Shown piece after piece: positions 58,530 to 64,000 of a stretch of 64,000 nt of DNA. The notes below the pieces were generated by a model. It made no database searches and was not told where the DNA came from. It worked only from the letters and a program-made list of their open reading frames with translations. The number at the start of each line of letters is the position of its first letter. The stretch's first letter is position 1. Source of the stretch: GCA-2720865 sp047630275 (lineage in GTDB: Bacteria > Bdellovibrionota > Bacteriovoracia > Bacteriovoracales > Bacteriovoracaceae); assembly GCA_047630275.1 (NCBI GenBank), contig JBLHVN010000003.1, positions 620,001 to 684,000 of the forward strand, given 5' to 3'. The position numbers were made by a program, and so were the translations under genes.

Positions 58530-60569
58530 ATGAAAGTTTTGCTTGTTATCTCAGTCTTATTTAGTTTTTCCTCATTTGCAGCCCCTGAGCTTAAAAGGGA
58601 TATCTTAGCCTTTTATGATTCTTCAGAATTTTCTCATGGGCGCTATGAAAATTCTTATCTTCATAAGAAACTTGAAGTGGTTTTTAACCACTACGGTTTT
58701 AAGCTTGAGTATCATGATGTTAAAAATGGCCTACCTAAGATTCTCTCAAACAAAGTCTATGTCAAAAAGTTCGCTGGCATCGTCAATTGGTTCACAGATG
58801 ACAAGATGGGCTCTCCCATTGCTTTTTCTAATTTTCTAGAAGAACAATTAAGAGCCGGTCAAAAATTGATGATCATTGGAAAGATTGGATTTCTAAGAGA
58901 TTCAAAAGATAAGCTTCAATCCTCAGCTGTTATCAACCAAGTCTTTCAGCACATGGGTTTAAAGTACTTCCCGCTTTACTATGATAATCCTCTTATCCTC
59001 ACCCCTCAAAAAAGATCAGATTCAAAAATGATAGAGTTTGAAAGAGAGCTTGAACATGAAGTCTTTGAAGTCTTAAAAACAGAAAGCTATGGAAAGAAAA
59101 ATACTGTTCACTTATCAGTAAAGATCGCGGGGGAAGAAAAGCCCGCTGATGTGGTCGTTAGTGGCCCTAATTTCTTTTATGCTCAGCATGGCTATGCTTT
59201 ATTTGAAAACCCTCAAGATTATATCACTTCATGGAGGATCGACCCTTTTCATTTTATAAGTGAACTGCTCTTAAGTGAATTAGAACCAATTCCAGAAACC
59301 AACACTCTTTGCGGTAGACGCATGGCCTATTCCCATATTGATGGGGACGGCTTTATCAATGTTTCTAACCTCGATCGAAAGTCTCTTTCTGGGAAGATCG
59401 TTCTCGATAGGATTATTAAGAAATACAAGATTCCAACGACAGCTTCTATTGTAGTGGCTGAAATTGATCCTAACTTACTAGGAAATAGACAGGCCGTAAC
59501 GACTTCAAAGGAAATCTTTAGAGCTCCCTTTATTGAGCCTGCCAGCCACACTTATAGTCATCCTTTGAGTTGGAATAAGATGGCGACGAAAGAAGAGGCC
59601 AGTGTTTACCTAGATGATAAAGAAGCCAAGAAGCATAAGGGTCAAATCCTCGCCTATAAGATTAAGAACTATAAACTAGATTATAAAACTGAAACAATTG
59701 ATTCAATCGCCTACATAAACAAGGAGCTTGCTCCCCCTTCTAATCCTGCCAAGGTTATCCTTTGGTCAGGCTCTTGTATGCCTCCTGAAGAAGCACTTAA
59801 ACTTACAACAGAAGCTGGCTACCTTAACATGAATGGAGGCGATTCTAGAATGGACGCGCTCTATAAAGGCTATAGCAACCTCTCTGGTCTTTATAGGAAA
59901 GTTGGAGATTATATTCAAGTTTACACAAGTAATGCCAATGAGAACCTTTATACCAATTTATGGACAGGCCCATTTAGTGGCTTTAGAGATGTCATTGAGA
60001 CTTTTAAAAGCACAGAAGAGCCTAGAAGAATCAAGCCCATGAATATTTATTATCACTTTTATAGTGGAGAGCATATAAGCTCTATTAAATCTCTTGAAGA
60101 GGTTTATGAATATGTCCTAGATCAAAAGCCTAGTCTTATCTTTGCGAGTGATTATATAAAATGGGTCCAGGGTTTTCGAAACACAAAGATCAATAAATTT
60201 AACCGTCTTAGGTATGATTTTTCTCACTACGGACACCTTAGAACTTTCAGGATTGAAAAAACGGATATGATTCCTGATTATCAAAAAAGTAAGAATATTA
60301 TCGGGCATCAACATCACCAAGGGAATCTTTATGTCTTCCTTGGGGGAAAGAACAAGGCCCATCTAAAGTTAACAGATCAACCTGCTAACGCCCCTTATGT
60401 CTCTTCTTGTAATGGTTGGATGGAAAGCTTTGAACAAACAGGCAAAACTATAAATTTTAAAGGTTATTCAAGAAGTGAATTTGAAGTTGAGATTACAAAG
60501 CCAAATAATAAAAAGGCCGTCTATAAATCAGACGGCCTAGGAATATTCGAAAAATCTATTGAGCTTTAA
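58530..60569 (+). CDS. PelA-like polysaccharide deacetylase (CE18 type)
   Basis: This 679-residue protein has a signal peptide (LLVISVLFSFSSFA). The N-terminal half (about 20-250) is an unassigned alpha/beta domain. The second half has GRRMAYSHIDGDGFINVS, IIKKYKIPTTASIVVAEI, and PASHTYSHPLSW. These are the H-x-D-G-D-G-F and S-H-T-Y-S-H-P motifs of the PelA deacetylase domain, with metal His/Asp. It should deacetylate a GalNAc-type polymer in the periplasm. It lacks the GH domain that is fused in PelA; the divergent gene supplies it. Other pel genes are absent. Confidence 0.85.
   Translation: MKVLLVISVLFSFSSFAAPELKRDILAFYDSSEFSHGRYENSYLHKKLEVVFNHYGFKLEYHDVKNGLPKILSNKVYVKKFAGIVNWFTDDKMGSPIAFSNFLEEQLRAGQKLMIIGKIGFLRDSKDKLQSSAVINQVFQHMGLKYFPLYYDNPLILTPQKRSDSKMIEFERELEHEVFEVLKTESYGKKNTVHLSVKIAGEEKPADVVVSGPNFFYAQHGYALFENPQDYITSWRIDPFHFISELLLSELEPIPETNTLCGRRMAYSHIDGDGFINVSNLDRKSLSGKIVLDRIIKKYKIPTTASIVVAEIDPNLLGNRQAVTTSKEIFRAPFIEPASHTYSHPLSWNKMATKEEASVYLDDKEAKKHKGQILAYKIKNYKLDYKTETIDSIAYINKELAPPSNPAKVILWSGSCMPPEEALKLTTEAGYLNMNGGDSRMDALYKGYSNLSGLYRKVGDYIQVYTSNANENLYTNLWTGPFSGFRDVIETFKSTEEPRRIKPMNIYYHFYSGEHISSIKSLEEVYEYVLDQKPSLIFASDYIKWVQGFRNTKINKFNRLRYDFSHYGHLRTFRIEKTDMIPDYQKSKNIIGHQHHQGNLYVFLGGKNKAHLKLTDQPANAPYVSSCNGWMESFEQTGKTINFKGYSRSEFEVEITKPNNKKAVYKSDGLGIFEKSIEL
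60509..60538 (-). terminator. Terminator for the Gly-rich gene inside the deacetylase coding end
   Basis: On the minus strand AGGCCGTC (60538-60531) and GACGGCCT (60521-60514) form an 8-bp stem with a 9-base loop, followed by TTTTTATTATTT. It lies in the last 60 bases of the convergent deacetylase gene and ends transcription from 61646. Confidence 0.75.
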
Positions 60570-61646
60570 TTACTTTTCTTTACCACTCTTACTATCTCCG
60601 CCAGATCCTTCACCACCAGCAGAGGCTGGAACTTCGTCTTTTACATAGAGAGAGTCATCATCGATCATCTTTTTGTTCGGTCCGTAAGGAAAAGAACAAT
60701 AAGCATTTAACATCTTAGCTTTCGCGGCAGAACTAAACTGCTGAGATTGAACAATATTATCAATCGATCCAGCGAATCCGCCATAGCCACCGTAAGCTCC
60801 GCCACCTGCCGTTCCATCACTAAACTCAGCATCTGAATCATTAAAGCCAAATGGTCCACTTTGTCCCCATGGGCTATCATCACCAGTTTCACCATCAGGG
60901 TTATAAAGGTCATCATTTCTTTCAAGGTGAGCGTCTAATACTTTTTGAGCTTGTTTTTGATAAGACTCATAACATTGCTTAAGTTTTGCTTGTTTAGAGT
61001 CTTTCTTTTTCTCGCCAGCATAGAATTTCTTCAGATCACGGCAAAGCTCGATATCTGTGGTGAATGACTTATGCTCATGATTTCCAGTTTTTTGCTTAGC
61101 TACACTTCTATGAGGAAAACACTTTCCGCTCTTATACTTAACATCAAAGACTGTCGTGTAATCAAAGCCTTGACCAAAGCCATAGCCTCCACCGCCAAAA
61201 CCTACACCAGGGTAACCCATTCCAGGTCCAACCATTCCGGCTCCACCCCAAGGCATATTCTTTTGCCCTAGACCTGACTTTGTTTTCATAGCTTCAGTCT
61301 TAGATTGATTAGAGACTTGTAGGATCTTTCCTTCCTTATCTCTTTTAATCATAATAGTTACTGTCGACTTTTGTGGTTTTGAAGTTGTCGGAAAACCACC
61401 TCCGCCATTAAAACCAGGTATCTCATAAGAGATTGTTTCAGTATTTGTCTTTTTATCAAATTTATAATTTGCCTTCTTATGTGGTTTAATTGTGCCATCA
61501 TCTTTCATTTCAAATGGAAAACCTTTTGGAACTCCGGGCAATTCAGGAGCAAAAGTCTCCTTACAGTATGAATAATCAACTTTTGAGTCAGCCGCAAATG
61601 ACTGGAAGCTAAGTCCTAGAAGACTTAAGGCTAAAAATGTTTTCAT
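60570..61646 (-). CDS. Secreted Gly-rich hypothetical protein
   Basis: This 358-residue protein has a signal peptide (LALSLLGLSFQSFAA). The mature part has a Lys/Thr-rich domain, then a Gly-, Tyr- and Phe-rich stretch (WGGAGMVGPGMGYPGVGFGGG), a Cys-containing helical region (CFPHRS, ELCRDLKKFY, LKQCYESYQKQ), and a second Gly-rich stretch (GGGAYGGYGGFAGS) before an acidic tail. It could be a surface or matrix protein. SD AGAGGAG precedes ATG 61646. Stops of this gene and the deacetylase abut. No family known. Confidence 0.7.
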   Translation of the reverse strand: MKTFLALSLLGLSFQSFAADSKVDYSYCKETFAPELPGVPKGFPFEMKDDGTIKPHKKANYKFDKKTNTETISYEIPGFNGGGGFPTTSKPQKSTVTIMIKRDKEGKILQVSNQSKTEAMKTKSGLGQKNMPWGGAGMVGPGMGYPGVGFGGGGYGFGQGFDYTTVFDVKYKSGKCFPHRSVAKQKTGNHEHKSFTTDIELCRDLKKFYAGEKKKDSKQAKLKQCYESYQKQAQKVLDAHLERNDDLYNPDGETGDDSPWGQSGPFGFNDSDAEFSDGTAGGGAYGGYGGFAGSIDNIVQSQQFSSAAKAKMLNAYCSFPYGPNKKMIDDDSLYVKDEVPASAGGEGSGGDSKSGKEK

Positions 61647-61676
61647 AGATTCTCCTCTATTGTTTCTCGCTAATCT

Positions 61677-61752
61677 TATCGGGAAGTACTTCTCTAAACT
61701 TAATCTCTTTTTTCACTCAATTATTTAAAGCTTCTTAAACAAGTACCCGATA
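61677..61752. promoter_or_regulatory. Imperfect inverted repeat between divergent genes
   Basis: TATCGGGAAGTACTT (61677-61691) and AAGTACCCGATA (61741-61752) are complementary apart from a 3-base insertion. They lie in the gap between the Gly-rich gene and the 61761 gene. A regulator site is possible. Confidence 0.3.
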
Positions 61753-61760
61753 ATAGGTTG

Positions 61761-63188
61761 ATGAATCCTAAAGCAAACTATCCCCTTATGGGACTGTATT
61801 TACTCCTCTTCACCGCCCTGGCCAATATCCTGCCAACCCCCACGGAAGTTAGGACCCCGGCCTCTTTAAGCGGAAGCATGACTTGCAATGAAATTGTAAA
61901 GCTTCTCTTAGACCCGAAAACTAAGGTTGTTAGAGATTCAATAGAGCGCTTTGACCTAAGCTTTAAGTATCAAAAAAAATACACTGAGCTTTTCCTTGAG
62001 TCTGATCTTAATAAAGAAGAACTTCAGGTCCTATTGCGTTCTTTAGATCATCTTCCTCAAGATCAAAAGTCTCTTGATCTACTTGATGAATATTTTGGTT
62101 TTACAGCAACGCAATTTAATAAACAGAAAGTAAAAACCTTAGGTGAAGCTTCAGCCCTTTTCGATGGCAGTTATTTAAAAAATTCAAAGTTTAAAACTTT
62201 TAGAAATCGGCAGAGAAAATTTGCCAGCTTTGAAGAAAAAGCAATTAAAAAGGAACTCGATAAGATAAGAAAAGATCAACCAGACCTAAGCCAAGCCGAA
62301 GCAAAGAGACTGGCGCAAAAAGCGGCCAAAGAAGAAGCCTCGAAGTTTAAGAAGCTCTACCGTGGCTGTCACACCAAAGGTATGACTCAAGAACATAAGG
62401 CCGGGGGCAAGGCCTTTACCTATTTTACCATTTCAATTGCAGCGGCAAGCTCCGGTGCTTTTTATACTTATTCTAACTATGACGACCCAGAGTTTTTAAC
62501 CAAAGAATTCTTTGGAAAGATGACTTATGAGATGGTCGGAGATGGGCTTTGGGCGGCCCTTGCCAGCTGGATCTTTAAAGACCCTAAAGGAACCTTTTTA
62601 GCAAAGTCCGCTAAGATGTACTTGGCCGACAATGTCCTTATCATGGCCGATGGCCTGACTTGGGAGCAACTCTTCGCCGAAGGTGAAGAAGACGCTAAGA
62701 AGAGAATTGAGGAACTTAAAACTAATCCTGAATTTAAAGAAGAGATGCACAAATTGGTCAAAATCCTAGAGCGGGAAAAGTTCATGGATAAAGTGAGCAA
62801 GAAATTTGGAGAGGTCTTAATCCAGTTAAAACTAAAGGACCCACAAGATCAGGGAATTGATTGGGAAGGTATTGAGTTAGAAGACCTAGAAGATCCCGAG
62901 GTTCAAAATCAATTGATGAAGGCAGCCTTAATGGAAATGTATGAAGATGAATCTGGAGAATTAAGCCTTGGAACCTACGGATCTGATCGCTGGGGCTTTT
63001 ATTCGGGGCTAGGTCTTCCTTTTATGTTCCTTGATACCCTTGTTACAACTAAGATTTACCACACTATGTGCATGGCACCCATGAACCCTAAGGCCGCTAT
63101 CATGAAGTCCGCTTTGATCTTTACCGCCTATTCAATCTTTTATGACACGATTGCCTATCCCATGAGAAAAAAACTTATCGGCGAGTGA
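61761..63188 (+). CDS. Hypothetical membrane protein with charged middle region
   Basis: This 475-residue protein has an N-terminal helix (LMGLYLLLFTALANIL). A Lys/Glu/Gln-rich helical part follows (about 70-215, including DQPDLSQAEAKRLAQKAAKEEASKFKKL). Two further hydrophobic stretches lie at about 225-245 and 265-285, and two near the C-terminus (GLGLPFMFLDTLVTTKI and AIMKSALIFTAYSIFYDTIA). I do not recognise it. ATG 61761 follows AGG at SD distance. It precedes dppB by 33 bases on the same strand, so co-transcription is possible. Confidence 0.65.
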   Translation: MNPKANYPLMGLYLLLFTALANILPTPTEVRTPASLSGSMTCNEIVKLLLDPKTKVVRDSIERFDLSFKYQKKYTELFLESDLNKEELQVLLRSLDHLPQDQKSLDLLDEYFGFTATQFNKQKVKTLGEASALFDGSYLKNSKFKTFRNRQRKFASFEEKAIKKELDKIRKDQPDLSQAEAKRLAQKAAKEEASKFKKLYRGCHTKGMTQEHKAGGKAFTYFTISIAAASSGAFYTYSNYDDPEFLTKEFFGKMTYEMVGDGLWAALASWIFKDPKGTFLAKSAKMYLADNVLIMADGLTWEQLFAEGEEDAKKRIEELKTNPEFKEEMHKLVKILEREKFMDKVSKKFGEVLIQLKLKDPQDQGIDWEGIELEDLEDPEVQNQLMKAALMEMYEDESGELSLGTYGSDRWGFYSGLGLPFMFLDTLVTTKIYHTMCMAPMNPKAAIMKSALIFTAYSIFYDTIAYPMRKKLIGE

Positions 63189-63221
63189 CATCTTGCGCTA
63201 GTTTCATTATACTCAGGCCTT

Positions 63222-64000
63222 ATGATTAAGTTTATGGCCAAGAGGCTCTTTGATTTGATTCCAACTTTATTTGGTATCAGCCTCCTCTCATTCTTTGTAA
63301 TCCGCATGATCCCTGGAGATCCTGTCCTTCTCCTTTTAGGTGAACGAGGGGCCGACCCAGTCGTCTACGCTGAGATGAAGAAATCCATGGGGCTAGACCT
63401 TCCTATCATCGAGCAGTATTGGCACTTTCTTAAAGACGCTTTTAGTGGTGATCTTGGAAATTCAATCATTAGTAAAAGAACTGTGGTGAGTGAGTTCTTT
63501 GACCGCTTTCCGGCCACCTTTGAACTTGGAGTCGTGGCCTTATTCTTCGCTATAACTTGTGGCATCCCCCTTGGGATTGTTGCAGCTGTTAAAAGAAACT
63601 CATTCTTTGATTATTTCTTAATGGGAGGATCTTTAGCTGGATACTCCATGCCTATCTTTTGGTGGGGACTAGTTCTTATCCTGATCTTCTCAGTCCAATT
63701 AGGCTTAACCCCAGTTGCAGGAAGAATGTCAGTTATGTTTGATATAGATTCAGTTACTGGCTTTATGCTGATAGATACCTTGATGCCTGAGATCATTGAA
63801 GAAGAAGGCTTTCGCCCTTTTTTCTCGGCTCTGTCTCATTTAATCCTGCCGGCCATTGCTATGGGTACTATTCCCCTTGCCTCTATCGCGAGGATGACAA
63901 GATCATCTATGCTTGAAGTTTTAAGTGAAGATTATATCCGTACAGCAAAAGCCAAGGGCCTGAGTGTGGGAAGAGTCATTGCTGTTCATGCTTTAAGAAA
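63222..64000 (+). CDS. dppB: Dipeptide ABC transporter permease DppB (partial, runs off window)
   Basis: An open frame from ATG 63222 continues to the last base. The protein begins MIKFMAKRLFDLIPTLFGISLLSFFVIRMIPGDPVLLLLGERGADPVVYAEMKKSMGLDLPIIEQYW, the DppB consensus. GDLGNSIISKRTVVSEFFDRFPATFELGVVALFFAIT and the EAA-type loop EDYIRTAKAKGLSVGRVIAVHALR are family motifs. It should pair with DppA (56013) and a DppC/ATPase to the right. No stop occurs in the window, so the 3' end is missing. SD CAGG is weak. Confidence 0.92.
   Translation, partial: MIKFMAKRLFDLIPTLFGISLLSFFVIRMIPGDPVLLLLGERGADPVVYAEMKKSMGLDLPIIEQYWHFLKDAFSGDLGNSIISKRTVVSEFFDRFPATFELGVVALFFAITCGIPLGIVAAVKRNSFFDYFLMGGSLAGYSMPIFWWGLVLILIFSVQLGLTPVAGRMSVMFDIDSVTGFMLIDTLMPEIIEEEGFRPFFSALSHLILPAIAMGTIPLASIARMTRSSMLEVLSEDYIRTAKAKGLSVGRVIAVHALR

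Overview
The window looks like chromosomal DNA of an AT-rich, Gram-negative, flagellate-type deltaproteobacterial-like organism. The best guess is a predatory Bdellovibrionota of the Bacteriovorax/Halobacteriovorax type. This is inferred from gene content: many secreted proteases and lipoproteins, outer-membrane proteins, an HD-GYP regulator, a hybrid kinase, and dense overlapping genes with few paralogous enzymes. No marker gene here fixes the taxon. Start codons are often GTG or TTG with clear Shine-Dalgarno (SD) sequences, and many ORF starts below were moved for that reason.

Layout. 1-4843 is an AT-rich, low-density accessory stretch. It opens with tRNA-Ala(GGC), followed by three tandem 107-bp repeats whose hairpin covaries. 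Then come four hypothetical genes, three of them for membrane-type or unknown proteins, and a RelE/HigB-type toxin-antitoxin pair. 4844-9861 is one tightly overlapping molybdenum-cofactor operon (moeA-moaA-moaC-moaD-moaE-moeB/rhodanese-tauE). 10001-16063 holds a CNNM/CorC transporter, a RimK ligase fused to a TrkA-C domain, a voltage-gated-type K+ channel with a zinc ribbon, a secreted cysteine-repeat protein, a JAMM-like secreted protein and a diheme lipoprotein. 16046-20964 is a minus-strand operon (LolA-like, outer-membrane barrel, RND exporter, DUF2227 protein).

21068-33210 is a mosaic of housekeeping-like enzymes: a HAD nucleotidase, a histone-deacetylase-like hydrolase, a saccharopine-dehydrogenase-like protein, a zincin-like secreted protein, RluE, GT2, an aldo-keto reductase, a nucleosidase-like protein overlapping an SPL-type radical SAM enzyme, and a 2OG-Fe(II) oxygenase. 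33313-47013 holds ribosomal proteins L28, L33 and L31, a hybrid histidine kinase, a secreted subtilisin, ExbB/ExbD, an HD-GYP protein with a degenerate receiver, a METTL17/Rsm22-like methyltransferase, citrate synthase and PyrE.

47128-53936 holds a large lipoprotein metalloprotease, a Tat-exported beta-helix fragment, SfsA, a His/Tyr/Thr-rich secreted protein and a large secreted protein with papain-like motifs. 54044-55872 is a compact bufferin/HvfABC-type RiPP operon: a cysteine-rich precursor, a DUF692 multinuclear iron oxygenase and a DUF2063 partner. I regard it as the most interesting system here. 56013 to the end holds DppA, then a divergent pair that together resembles a split PelA (GH114 hydrolase plus CE18-type deacetylase), two hypothetical genes, and the start of dppB running off the window.

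Recurring regulatory themes are palindromes that overlap the SD of secreted-protein genes (13848, 25672, 55988) and rho-independent terminators buried in the 3' coding end of the convergent neighbour (35832, 60509). All functions are from reading sequence only; no database search was run.
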